NCBI GenBank assembly: GCA_026826555.1
Contig: JAKSZT010053881.1
Location: forward strand, 4,092,210-4,156,209
Reading direction: 5' to 3'
DNA length: 64,000 bases
Origin: Tolypeutes matacus
Lineage: Eukaryota; Chordata; Mammalia; Cingulata; Chlamyphoridae
The notes beneath the pieces were generated by a model. It saw only the letters and a list, made by a program, of their open reading frames with translations, searched no databases and was not told where the DNA came from. Below, piece by piece: positions 1 to 10,551 of the stretch (its first letter is position 1; the number at the start of each line of letters is the position of its first letter). A program made the position numbers and the translations under genes.

Positions 1-5
1 AGACC

Positions 6-31
6 TTTTTTTTTTTTTTTTTTTTTTTTTT
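6..31. repeat. poly(T) tract
   Basis: A run of 26 T. It may be the A-tail of a minus-strand retroelement lying beyond the left window edge, but no element body is visible. Confidence 0.6.
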
Positions 32-904
32 AAACATCTGGAGGATTTACAGGTGTTAAAATTGCCCCTGAAACGAGGGAGGCTTTTTTATTTCCCGGGG
101 TGATGGAAATATATTGATAATTACAGGGGAAATTAGTTTTTTTAAATTTTATTTTAAAGAAAACAATTAAAAGGGCTTAGTGTTCATATGAGGAAGAATG
201 TAATTTTTCTTTATCATTAAATATATGTTACAAGCTATTAGAAGAGTTTAGTCAAGTCTGATTTTCAAGTACAGTTCATGCTTACGTGGCTAGCCAGAGA
301 AGAGGGTGGGAAAAGCTCAGTGCACGTGCACACACAGACACGTGTGCATGCAAACACACTCCTTAGGGGGGTTGTTGCTTTAAAAATCATGAAAACTGGA
401 ATGGTGACAAGAAGCGGCAATGAGGATCCAAAGCAACAATCCCGGCTTCCTGTTAAGAGGTTATTCTTGACTTAGTGGGAATATTGTACAACATCTTTTT
501 CCCCTTTTATTTTAGTTGGAAATGCATGGCTATAATTTGTGAGCATCAAATGTGACGTCTGAACACTTTTGAAAAGCTCTGAGCGTGGTAGTCAGGGGTA
601 TGCTGGAGACGCTCACGTGGCTCTCGATTGCGCAGTCTCTTCCCACCTCCGCGCTCAGTGATGTCTCTTCGGTCGTTTGAAATCAGCGGAGGTGGGAGTA
701 TTGACACCATGGAAATCAGCAAATGCTACAAATCGGCCCATCCCCCCGTCCGGTTATAATTGATCTATAATCAGTGGCATATATTTACCAGTACACCACT
801 GACTATAGTTAAATAAAGCTTACAACCAATCAATGGGGCATTATTTCATTTATTATTGTTTGTCATGATAATTAAACATAAATGATGACCACTCACATAC
901 GGAA
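32..904. other. Unassigned non-coding sequence
   Basis: No repeat family or exon is recognised. There is a short alternating purine/pyrimidine stretch near 320-357 and a CpG-bearing hairpin segment near 600-700, listed separately. Open frames are short and look random. Confidence 0.5.
641..697. other. 12-bp perfect inverted repeat (hairpin)
   Basis: TCCCACCTCCGC (641-652) is matched by its exact reverse complement GCGGAGGTGGGA (686-697), leaving a loop of 33 nt. The surrounding 100 nt holds several CpGs, which is unusual for this AT-rich, CpG-poor window. Function is unknown. Confidence 0.6.
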
Positions 905-1095
905 CCAGCTGTCCTTTACTGAGCCGCCCGCTATGTGCCAGACCCTGTGCCTTTCACAGTTTGTCTCCAGGCCTCTTAACAACCCTGCAAAGCAGGTGTT
1001 TCTATCTCCATTTGATAGACAAAGGAACTGAGACTCAAACTGAGCCACACAAAAAAATAGTCTACAGTCACACCGTGATTTCGAACCCACCATAC
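905..1095 (+). repeat. MIR SINE
   Basis: It follows the MIR consensus in order: a TTTACTGAGC / CTATGTGCCAG core, CTCTTAACAACCCTGCAAAGCAGG, a GATAGACAAAGGAACTGAGA block and a terminal GATTTCGAACCCA. It is diverged, as expected for an old mammal-wide element. Confidence 0.85.
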
Positions 1096-4000
1096 TCCCC
1101 TACTGCAATGAATGTGTTTCTGCGATCAGTTGATGAAATTGCAGTCAGGGGATGATGCTGAGGGAAGCAGAAGTACTCTAAAGCATCTTGAAAAACCCCA
1201 GGATCCCAAAATTCAGAGGCTGAACTTCAAACGCCTCATTTCTCCAGCAGGGCCTGCCCGTGACTCAGGAGTGATGGATGAGTCGCTGGCATTCTGGGAG
1301 GCCCAAATTCCCAGCTACGCTGAAAGTGAGTTCTTGTAAATCTCTGTAGCTCTGACAAATAGTTCCTGGGGCAGCGGAGCTCCAGTGAGGGATTATCTTG
1401 CTATCATTGTCTGATGTCTTTGACACTGAGGTTTTCCTTCAGACTTCCAACCAATGATTTTTCTTCTCCTTGAATACTCCCTTTCTCTCATTCTTCCTCA
1501 CTTCCCTTCCTAATTTGGCGTTTGTGCAGCCCAACTCTTTAATCTACCTGTTCAGTCCCTGCCTGCCTTTCCTATTGCTTAACTTCATCTTTGCTCCCAT
1601 CAGCATCTCAGCAGAACATGACACCTTCCAATTTTCTGCACAATTCCAGGGTTTCCCAGGGTAACTGGGGAGAGAACATTTTATTATTCTAATAATTGGC
1701 AACAGAGTTTCTTTTAGGGAGAAGTGTCACTGGTTAAAAAAAAGATGCCTTGGTATGTACTTGGGAAAAGGTGTCTGGGCAGCGTGTAGGCTTCAGTGGG
1801 AGAAGGGAAGCTGCTTTGTGCAATAAATGGAGAAAATTTTGGAGCTGGGTGAATGGAATCTAGGAGTGAGGTGAGGAGCAGATATGTGAGGGGGAGAGAG
1901 AGTGTAAACCTTCCTGGGACATTTCAATAAAGTTTAATAAAATGGAAAGAATTGGGTGTAGGATTTTTTAAAATTTGATTGTAGAACATGATAGAACTGA
2001 ATTCCATACTGTGGTTGATTTGTGTGGGGCAGAGTTTGAAAATTAGGAATTTGGAGCTAAAGACCTTGAAGAGGGTCCCCTGGAATGAACAGACATCTGG
2101 AAGAGAACTTTTAGATTTCCAAAGGCAACAGAATGGGCAGCGGGTGGGTTCTGGTCAATTTTCTCCAAGCTTGCAAAGAGCTGGGGGCTCTGTGATTGAC
2201 ATCTGGGTCACCCTAGCTTCCATAGCTCTTAGCTTTCCCAGACTAACTCAACCTGTTCTGTTCTTGATGGGAATAAATTATTCCGTCCTCCTTCTCCCCT
2301 TTTCTCTCCTTGGGCCAACGGGCAGGCTCAGGATAGTCAACTGGTAGTATGAGGATGCTGAGTTACCGGCAGCAAGGTGGTTAGGGAAGATGGAGCACTA
2401 GCTAATGGAAGAAGGCAGGGCCCAAGAAAAGAGAGGAATCATAAGAGAAAAAAGAGATTCTAGTTCATAGATCTCACTCTCCCCGAGTGAAATAAAGCAA
2501 AACAAATACCTATCAAAACCAAAAGTGACACAAAAATAGGGAAAGAACACAGCAAAACCGTACCACTTCCTTGATGGTGGTACGGTAAGGTGGGATCTGA
2601 CAAGGACAGCAAAGCCCTGGTGGCCTTGTTCATTGGCACACATGGCCATCTAAGCCCGAGTGCTGGGCCGGCAGACGGTGGCCGTGGGGATATTTCATAC
2701 TTTACACGGTTATTCACATGTAAATGCCAGTGAGAACGGATGACTCACATGCTGTCCCCGAGTGTGAAGATGAAACTGGAAGGATGTAAACTGGGCCTTT
2801 TCGAGTGCTGCAGAGTTCATAAAAGTGTGCGCATCCTGCCCATGCCTGAAAGAAAGAACTGGAGGAAATCCCCTTTCACATGCTGGCTGATGGATTTTGA
2901 ACTGAATAACTGGATTTAAAAAATGACATCATGTGTGTTTGGGGTGTGAGTAAAACACCTCAAATTGTTCAACCAGCCAATTGTGAATAAATAAACAATA
3001 GTCCCATTTTTTCTGACTTGCCTTAGTCACTAAAGGTGGTTTCCTATACTCCAAAAAAGTGTTACTCACTGTGATTGCCATAGACCTTAGTCAGTCAAAC
3101 ATTCCCAAGTAGTAGGAAAACATTCCGACCTCTACCCAAAGAAAAGAGAAAGGCTTCCAGCTAAATTTTTCAGATTTTAAAAACATACCACCACTTCTCA
3201 CTTTGCTTTAGTGTAGAAAGAGAAATTCTAACAAAGGTAATTCTATGTATACCATTGTATAGGCTTGCCCTCTGAGGAGCAAGGTTTGTAGACAGCTGGC
3301 CTCTGGGATGGTTTTATGATCAAATTTAAGGGGAGTGCTTTTTGTCTGTCATGTTCAAGTTGACACCATTCTGCCTGACACCTCTATTTGTCAAGTCTAT
3401 ACAAGAAGATCTAAATTACTGAAAACAAACCCTATGCCTTTCCTAGGATGAGCCAAAAAGAAGATGACCAAGAGGAAATTTCAGAGACATTCAAAAAGAT
3501 TAATCGGATTGCCATTTACAAGCTATAAAATTGGTGTTGTAATAGTCTATGTTTCACAGGGTTTGGGGGAAAATAAAAAATGATCACTCTCATTAAAACT
3601 TTAGCCCGGAGCCTGGCATACAGTACACACTCAGGAAATCATGCTAGAACATTTGTTGATAAGTGATGGGAAGTTTTCCATGGTGTGGGAAACTTAAAAA
3701 TGAATAGAACACATCACAGTCCCTCTTAAAAAATCTCACAGAGGAAGAGGTAGAGGAAGAGAGATAAGCAGATAATTATATATTGTAATTATATATATTA
3801 TGGCATATAGCGTATACTAGAATAATAAATGATAGGTGTATATATTGTGTACTACTTCAGGAGCAGCTTCAGTGTTTCAAAATGGGGCAATCATTAGGGG
3901 CAAAAGACCATCTACTTGCATTAAGCCTGTGAATGTGAAAGGCCAGGTCTAGCAAGGCCAGTGCTGTCATTCTACTGTCATTCTGCTGTCTTAATGATGG

Positions 4001-4271
4001 ATGGAGATTTCTGAGCAATTGAATTGAGCCTTAGCCATTACTATTGATTGTTGGGAAAGCCTTCTCTATCAGAGCCAATGGGCCACAGTCTGGGTCTGGT
4101 GGTCACACTGACATAAGGCTTATGACCTTTCATAGGCTTCCCATGCTCCTCACCACACGCCCATCTGCCTGGGACCTAGGATCGAACAGGTGGTAAAGGA
4201 CTTGGGAAAATAAGGATGGAATTAAGTTACCTCGGATATAAGCCAGCTGTGGCTAGAGCCTCTTCCTCTTT
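1096..4271. other. Unassigned non-coding sequence
   Basis: No exon or clear interspersed repeat is recognised over about 3.2 kb, apart from an L2-like tail near 3601-3665 and an AT-rich tract near 3770-3840. The open frames are not supported by codon structure, splice sites or any recognised protein family. Confidence 0.5.
3601..3665 (+). repeat. L2/MIR-like 3' tail
   Basis: GAGCCTGGCATACAGTACAC, then CTCAGGAAATC and ACATTTGTTGA, resembles the conserved end of L2-type elements (GCCTGGCACATAGTAGG...CTCAATAAAT...TTGTTGA). Confidence 0.5.
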
Positions 4272-4289
4272 ATGAGGAGGAAATCTTTT

Positions 4290-4927
4290 CATTCCCAATC
4301 TAGTCCCCGTAGATTAGGGAGAGTCAGGTCACCACCCCACTGTTTTGAGGAGGTTGGGCCTGTATGCCAGAGATTAGGGAGAATATTGCTGCCATCTCAC
4401 TGTGCTAAAGAGGTTGAGACTGTCCCCCAGAGATTGGAGAAAGTGTGGTTGTCACCCCAATGTTCTTGGAGGGTGAGGTTTGGAGGCTTAGGAGCCACCC
4501 AGATGCTTGATGAGGGTAGAACCAAGAAAATAGCTGTTGGGCAAGCCCATGGAAGGGTTGGGTTCCCATGAGGTCCCAAGGAAAAGAAGAAACCATCATT
4601 CTAAGGATGAGTCTTAGACTTTGAAATCTAATGGAGTATTCCCTGCAGGTTTTTGGAACTGTTGGGGACCCATGATGTGTGTTTCCCTCCCAAATTCTCC
4701 TTATGGTAATGCAGGTGTTTATCCTGTGTATGCCCCTTCTTTATATATTGGAAGCAGATAACATGTTTTTTAAGTTTCACAGGTCTACAGCCAGAGGGAA
4801 ACTTTGCCTCAAGACAAACTGTATTCCTATAACTGATTTTGGTGTGATTTTGTACTTAGCATCGCTACTGAAATGATTTAAGGTTTTTGGAATATTGTAA
4901 TGTATTTTTGGGATTCAGAGGGTGGAG
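4290..4927 (+). mobile_element. ERVL-MaLR-type interior, 5'-truncated
   Basis: This is the same interior as the minus-strand provirus at 13783-16853. Three 60-nt units begin at 4311, 4371 and 4431, each starting with an AGATTGG/AGATTAGGG-like word. A non-repetitive stretch follows, ending in a purine-rich GATTCAGAGGGTGGAG that directly abuts the LTR and is the likely polypurine tract. The 5' LTR and 5' interior are missing. The region is open in one frame from 4272 to 4571, and the 60-nt period encodes degenerate 20-residue repeats. No protease, RT or integrase is seen. Confidence 0.7.
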
Positions 4928-5510
4928 TGTGGCAGTTTGAAATTATTTTATGAATCCCAAAAAGAGAAAGATTATGTTTATAAACTAACCTATTCCTCTC
5001 CTTGTGATATCCTTTGACTGCGTTAAATTCAGTTGAGGGGCCTTTGATTAGATTACTTGATGAGATTGCTTTAAGGCTTCTGATTGGACTAAGTCAGTGA
5101 GGTGGAACTCAGATTGAATTACTGCCTTCTTGCTGGGTCTGATAAAAAATGGAGACACAGAGAGGAAAGGGAACTGGCATATTTGATTCTGCAATGTGAG
5201 AGAGAGGACTGTAGTAAAACAGCAACCCCTGAGATGCTCAAAGAGGCTGGGCCCACAGAGCATCTCAAGAGGATATGGTCAATCCGGAGGGGAAGCAGAG
5301 ACCTTGGCAGAGATTGGCAGCCATCTTGCTTTGCTACATGCCCAGACAACAGAATCAAGAGTAGCTGACTTTGGTGGAAAACACCTCTTATGGTGCCCTG
5401 ATTTGGACTTTTCACGGCCCTGGAACTGTAAGCTTTTACCCCAAATAAATCCCCTTTATGAAAGCCAACACATTTCTGGTACTTTGCATTGATATCCCTT
5501 TGGCAAAACA
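4928..5510 (+). mobile_element. ERVL-MaLR-type 3' LTR
   Basis: It begins TGTGGCAGTTTGAAATTATT and ends TTTGGCAAAACA, with TG...CA termini. It matches the LTR at 40548-41226 closely along its length and, in reverse, the one at 34439-35038. A CCCCAAATAAAT poly-A-signal region lies near the end. It directly abuts antisense L1 on the right. No duplication was found, because the left side of the element is truncated. Confidence 0.8.
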
Positions 5511-6705
5511 GGTATATACCTGGGAATAGAATTGCTGGGCCATATGGGAACTCTGTTCCTTTTTGAAGACCTGCTTACCTGTTTTCCAAAGCAGTTGTAT
5601 TATTTTACAGTCTCATGAACACTTAGGATTCCATTTTCTTCACATCCTCAACAATAGAAGTTATTGCCTGTCATTTTTATTTTAGCCATCTTAATGGGTG
5701 TGAAGCAGTATCTCTTTGTGGTTTTGCTTTGCATTTCTGTAATACTAACGATGTTGGGCATCTTTTCATGTGCTTCTTGGCCATTTTTATATCTTCTTTG
5801 GAGAAATATCTATCCAAATCCTTTTTGATTTTTACTTGGATTATTTGATTTTATATCACTGAGTTGTAAGAGTTCTTTATAGGGAAGTGGATGTGGATCA
5901 AGCAATTGGGCTCCCGCCTACCACATGGGAGGTCCCTGGTTAGGTTCCCGGAGCCTCCTAAGGAAGACAGCAAGCTGGCACGACAGGCAGGCATGGCAAG
6001 CTGACGCAACAAGAGACATAAGAAGAAAAACATAATGGGAGACACAACAAAGCAGGGAATGGAGGTGGCTCAAGCGATTAGGTGCCTCCCTCCCAAATCG
6101 GAGGGCCCAGATTCAGCTCCCAGTGCCTCCTAAAGAAACAGGGAAGACGAACAGACACAGCAAGTGCAAACAACAAGGAAGTGGGGAGAAATAAATAAGT
6201 CTTAAAAAAAAAAAGAGAGAGAGTTCTTTATATATTCTGGACACAAGTCCCTTATCAGATATATTGTTTGAAACGTACATTGTATTTTCACTTTCATGAT
6301 TGGTGTCCTTTGAAGAACAACATTTTAAATCTGGACAAAGTCGGCTTTGTATTTTTGGTGTCATATCTAAGAAACCATGCCTAACCCCAAGTCATGAAGA
6401 TTTTTCCTATGTTTTCTTCCAAGTGTTTTATAGTTTTTGCTCTTACATTTAGGCCCATGATCCATTTTGAGTTAATTTTTATATATGGTGTGAAGCAGGG
6501 GTCTACTTTTATTCTTTTTGCGTGTTGATACCCAATTGTCCTAGCACCATTTGTTGAAAAGACTATTTCCCTATTTAATTATCTTGGCACCCCTCATTAG
6601 GTTTATCTGCATATTTGTCCATTTGTTCTTAGTATACTTTATTTTTTAGAGCAGTTTTAGGTTTACAGAAAATTTATGCAGAAGTACAAAGAGCCTCAGT
6701 AGTTT
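5511..6705 (-). mobile_element. L1 fragment (antisense), split by a SINE
   Basis: The plus strand reads as reverse-complemented mammalian L1 3' sequence: GGTATATACCTGGGAATAGAA, then GAATTGCTGGGCCATATGG, CATCTTTTCATGTGCTTCTTGG, GAGTTCTTTATATATTCTGG, CTAAGAAACCATGCC and CACCATTTGTTGAAAAGAC. A second antisense L1 3' piece (GCAGTTTTAGGTTTACAG) follows near 6650-6705. A dimeric SINE interrupts it at 5882-6219. There is no intact ORF2. Confidence 0.85.
5882..6219 (+). mobile_element. DAS-type SINE, dimeric
   Basis: Two tRNA-like heads are visible: GGGAAGTGGATGTGGATCA at the start and GGAATGGAGGTGGCTCAAGC near 6057. It has a poly-A tail and is flanked by the 13-bp duplication AGAGTTCTTTATA (5869-5881 and 6220-6232). 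It sits inside antisense L1 and so is younger than that L1. Confidence 0.9.
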
Positions 6706-7034
6706 TTAAGGAATAAATACACAATCTAAGTAAAGTTCCTGGTATATAAATTTCAATACATGTTAACTATTATTATTCTTATTGTTATTATTATGCTAAT
6801 GGGGAAATTCCTAAGCAAAAATATGATAGGTCATAGTTCTTCTTTGCTAGAAATTCCACAAATAGGAGAGAAGAGCAAGTAGCAGCAATTAGCTTGATGT
6901 TTTTTATGTAAGATTTGCACATAACAACAGCAATAATGGAAGCTAACAGTTATTAAACACTTCCTATGCACCTGACACTTCACTTCAACTATCGTAGTAA
7001 TTTCTCACCACAACACTATGAGATAGGTTCTATT

Positions 7035-7037
<3 letters not shown>

Positions 7038-7096
<59 letters not shown>
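7038..7096. repeat. (TCTA)n microsatellite
   Basis: About 15 uninterrupted tetranucleotide units. On the minus strand it is (TAGA)n and occupies the tail position of the SINE, so it probably grew from that A-rich tail. Confidence 0.95.
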
Positions 7097-7098
<2 letters not shown>

Positions 7099-7442
7099 AA
7101 GAGGCACTGGAAACCAACCCGGGAGCTCCCATGTGGGAGGCAGGTGCTCAACTGCTTGGGCCATATCTGCTCCCTGCTTGTTTTTGTTTTTTTTTTGCTT
7201 GTTGTCTGCTTGTTGTTTAGTCATTTCTTTTTTCTCATTGTTTGCTTGGCTTTTTTGCTTATTGCCTGCTCGTTGTTTATTTACTCTGTCTGCTCATTTT
7301 TATTTTCTCTTTGTCTGCTCATTGTTTTTGCTCAATGTCTGCTTGTTGTTTGTTTGTCTTCTGTAGGAGGCACTGGGAACTGAACTCGGGACCTCCTATG
7401 TGGAAGGCGGGCACTCAACTGCTTGAGTCACATCTCTTCCCA
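7038..7442 (-). mobile_element. DAS-type SINE, dimeric, minus strand
   Basis: Reverse-oriented heads are seen near 7100-7175 (CCCATGTGGGAGGCAGGTGC...TTGGGCCATATCTG) and 7368-7440. The middle is T/G-rich. The flanking duplication is ATAGGTTCTATTTTA (7023-7037, 7443-7457). The tail has been replaced by a (TCTA)n array. Long Leu/Phe-rich frames across it are artefacts of composition. Confidence 0.85.
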
Positions 7443-7654
7443 ATAGGTTCTATTTTAATCTCCTTTATTCAGATGAGGAAATGGGGACTTGGAGTAGTTA
7501 AGGAACTTGTTCAAGGTCACTTAGGTGGCAAGCCACAAAGCAGATACTTTAATTCAGGCAGTGTGTGATGGAAATTGGTCTCAGGAGATATGGGTGAGAG
7601 ACTTGTCAGAATGAGAGAAACATAGAATGATGTGTCCATTGACTAACATGGTAA

Positions 7655-7880
7655 GAGGTGGTAGAATTTGATTAATAGAGCCAAACTACCTGGGTTTGAA
7701 TCCTAGCCTGGTCACTTACAAGCTCATGGTCTTGGGAATCCAGTTTTCTCAATATAAAATGGGGATACTTTGCTTTCTTATCTCATGGGCTTGTTGTGAG
7801 GAATAAATGAGTTAAGCCATGCAAAATGCTTAGAATAGTGACTGACACATCAGGAGTGCTCAAAAATTGATGGAGAGCTC
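7655..7880 (-). repeat. MIR SINE, minus strand
   Basis: It reads as reverse MIR: CCTGGGTTTGAATCCTAGCC, then GGTCACTTACAAGC, TATAAAATGGGGATAC, GGCTTGTTGTGAGGAATAAATGAG and a GACTGACACATCAGGAGTGC end. Confidence 0.85.
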
Positions 7881-8834
7881 TAAACCTTTCGAGAATGATT
7901 CCCATTATTAGGACTGACTTCATGGGTGTGCACCCTCTGCAGCTGCCCAGGACGCTATGTTCAGAGGAGTCCTGGATGTGGTTTAATGCTCTCCTGTTGC
8001 CATCTTGAAATTCCTAATACTTTCTGAGCAAGGGGCATTTTCATTTTGTACTTAAACCTCCAAATTTTAGAGGTGGTCCTGAGTGGGTGCCAAGAGTTCC
8101 CTCCCTCCCAGTGACAGTCAACACAACCCATACAGGAGTAAATCTTCCCACATTTTAGAACCTTGTGGCTGCTGTGAGCTATCATCAATCTCAAAGTGGA
8201 AGATAGTACTTTTCAGTTTAATTACCACGTCATGGAAGCCAACACACACTCACTTGATGGTCCTGATTTATTACCTAAAAGTAGATGGAAAGCACAGTGA
8301 GCCCCAAATCCTGCCTCTGAAAACTTCCATTGACTTCAGCTGGCAGCACGCACCACTAATTGAGGACAGAGTTTGGCCCTGCAGGTTTTATATAGAACTT
8401 TTTTTTCTCTCTCTTGTTTTCATGGGTATGTGTTGTGGGCTGGGGATTATTTTTATGTTTTTCCACTTCCTGATTAGTTTTAAGACTTGTTTATTTGGAG
8501 ACTGCTTTAATAAATTTGCACAGCAGGGTGAGTTAGTAACAGGGTTGGTGTATCGAACCAGGAACCACCTTCTTTTCAGCTGGGTTTTTGGTGTTTGACT
8601 TCAGGGCACAGTCATTCTGTGTCAGCACCGAGTCTCTGCCAAAGATCACCTTTCCTTGATCTAGAGATGGCTACGGTGCATAACATATCAGTGCTGCACT
8701 TTCAAAGTGCATGTGAATGCAAATGATGTTTTTCTGCCTGTTTCTTCCTCTAGACTGTGGGGATGAGCGAGCCTCCAGAGTTCAGGGACTTGATCATCAC
8801 TGTGGCTCCAGTGCCAAATACAGCTCCTGCCATA
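7881..8834. other. Unassigned sequence
   Basis: No repeat family is recognised. A 171-codon open frame (8083-8598, plus strand) is present, but nothing in it resembles a protein family and no promoter or splice context supports it. Confidence 0.5.
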
Positions 8835-9490
8835 AAACCCTTCATTTGAGAAATATTTCCTGAGCATCTCTATATGCCAGGTGCTGTAGATGTGACAATG
8901 AACAAAACAAACGAGATCTCTGCTCTCCTGGGCCTGACATTCCATGGGGTGAGACACAGGCACAGGTACACAAAGGACTGTAGCAATACTTGTAGAGTAA
9001 GATTGTTATGAAAAGTAAAATTTGAGGGTGTGATAGAATGACTGGCTGTGTAGGGGGGGGGGTAGGGGGAGGAGGGGGGCAGGGAAGGGCTCCCAGGAGA
9101 GGGGACTTCTAGAGTGAGCTCTGAGGGGGCAAGAAGGATGCAGCCGTAAGGTCAGCATTGCAGGCTAAGGGTGCAGCTCATGCAAAGACCAGAGCAGGAA
9201 GGATCTTGGCTTTGAGGAGGTCTTGTGAGAGGCAGGAGCACAGCGAGTGTGAGGCAAGGGGCAAGAGATGAGCCTGGTGAGAGGGGCATGTTCTGGATCA
9301 TGCCTACCTTGGTAAGGAATTAGATTTTATTCTAAGAGCGATGGGAACATTTAAGGCTTTCAAACAGGAGAGTGATACACTTTAATTTACATTTTCAAAA
9401 AGCAATCTGGCTGCATTGTGGAAAGGAAACTAGGGGGTGAGGGTGGGAAAGTTTGGAAGCAGGGAGACCAGTTAAGAGGCTTTTGTGGTG
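8835..9490 (+). repeat. Ancient dispersed repeat, family not assigned
   Basis: It starts TTCATTTGAGAAATATTTCC ... TATGCCAGGTGCTG and runs through a segment ending GGAAGCAGGGAGACCAGTTA. This order of motifs is shared by other segments of this window (26010-26300, 56540-57010, 59335-59760, 63150-63740), which marks it as an old interspersed family. I cannot name it with confidence. Confidence 0.55.
9051..9115 (+). other. G-run cluster (possible G-quadruplex)
   Basis: A run of ten G is followed by further runs of five, six, three and four G within about 60 nt, so four or more G-tracts are separated by short loops. Confidence 0.6.
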
Positions 9491-9859
9491 ATTTGTTGAA
9501 CTGAATTGATTATTTCCAGAAAGAAATTCGTACTGTCCTTGCCAAGGATGGTAGTGGAAAGGAGAAGAGGAATAACAGATCAGGGTTCAACAACCTCTCA
9601 CTCTGAAAGCTAATATCAAGGTGACATTCCTCTTGATTGAGTCCTTGCATTTAAATTTAAAATGAACCTTAGGAAACCCAAGTCACGGCCCTATGATGCT
9701 GGCAAGACTGAATTTTTTGAGGAGTGAATTTTTTGAGGGAATGGAGAGGGAGGAGCCACACTTACAGGGAATGACTTTGCTAAAGAAGAAAATTGGAGAC
9801 AGGAAGGTATTTCCAAGCAGAACAACAGTGGTGAAGAGCTAGGGGAGACGAGGGCGTGA
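9491..9859. other. Unassigned sequence
   Basis: No feature is recognised. A short internal repetition of GAATTTTTTGAGG occurs at about 9710-9738. Confidence 0.5.
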
Positions 9860-10250
9860 AATGATAGCTTGTTTAATAGAGGGTGTATTGCGGGGCATCA
9901 GCAATGTAGAGTCTGGTCTGCGAATGCTGCATACTGGAACTTATTTAAAGAGGCTATTGTAAAAGACTCCAAGCCACTTAATTACCAGTTTTTGTTATGT
10001 CAGGAACTCCTCGAGTTAAAGCAGAAAGAAACCATTCAGGAGTATGTTCCAGTTCTGTAGTTTAATGAGACAAGTAAAAAAAAAAAAATTAAAAACTGAT
10101 AAAATGATTTGGTTCATGGAAGGATTGAAAACGTTCACACAAAAAGCAGAAATTACATATTGTGCTCTATCTCCTCTTATAGAAGCCATTGAAATGGCGG
10201 TGGCCTTAATTGGACCAATGACCCATTGCTGTTATGCGTGAAACTTGGGT
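9860..10250 (+). pseudogene. Broken Ty3/gypsy-like retrotransposon Gag fragment
   Basis: Two consecutive short plus-strand frames (9869-10060 and 10044-10241) overlap in different phases and together show the arrangement typical of the retrotransposon Gag domain. The first carries a Leu-rich segment and the motif LELKQKETIQEYV. The second has IWFMEGLK and, further on, LIEAIEMAVAL. In Ty3/gypsy Gag proteins the order is L..LKQ..S(V/I)QEYV, then F..GLK, then EAIE.A. The phase changes near 10045, just ahead of an A-run at 10078-10088. No LTR, zinc knuckle or pol is seen. It could be a relic of the old mammalian gypsy family or of a domesticated Gag retrocopy. The assignment rests on motif recognition only. 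Confidence 0.45.
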
Positions 10251-10551
10251 GCCCACAAAAAATTGACAAGGCTGTGGAAATGACCTGTAAATATGAATCC
10301 AGGGGAGCATGGTGACCCAAATGGGCCTTTTGAAGCTCACGTCTAAAGGTGTAAAGGAAAAAAGAAATGGAAGCAACATGTGTACATAGCTGGGAAGCCC
10401 TCTGTGACCACGCTCCATTCTGTTTTGTGGTCAAAGAGCTGAGCATGTAGAAAACAAACAAATAATTCACAGTTTCAACAAAAGATACTTTTGGAAGAGT
10501 TGGGCGATACAGATAACAGGAAACCAATACGTTTTACAAAGGTACATTATA
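10251..10551. other. Unassigned sequence, possible continuation of the gypsy-like relic
   Basis: No clear protein similarity is visible. It lies between the Gag-like fragment and the 5' end of the HAL1 element. Confidence 0.4.

Larger units (their letters stand above)
6935..7570 (+). repeat. MIR SINE interrupted by a DAS-type SINE
   Basis: The left half (about 6935-7037) has TTATTAAACACTTCCTATG and CTCACCACAACACTATGAGATAGG. The right half (7443-7570) continues with CAGATGAGGAAATGGGGACT and CAAGGTCACTTAGGTGGCAAG. The two halves join across the SINE duplication at 7023-7037 and 7443-7457. Confidence 0.85.

Noticed and set aside
4311..4470. Regular 60-nt spacing as a CRISPR array or satellite
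   Set aside because: The units are degenerate coding repeats inside an LTR element interior, without conserved repeat/spacer alternation, in a mammalian genome.
8083..8598. 171-codon plus-strand open frame
   Set aside because: It has no recognisable domain, no upstream promoter or splice structure, and a composition like its surroundings. It is the length expected by chance in 64 kb on six frames.
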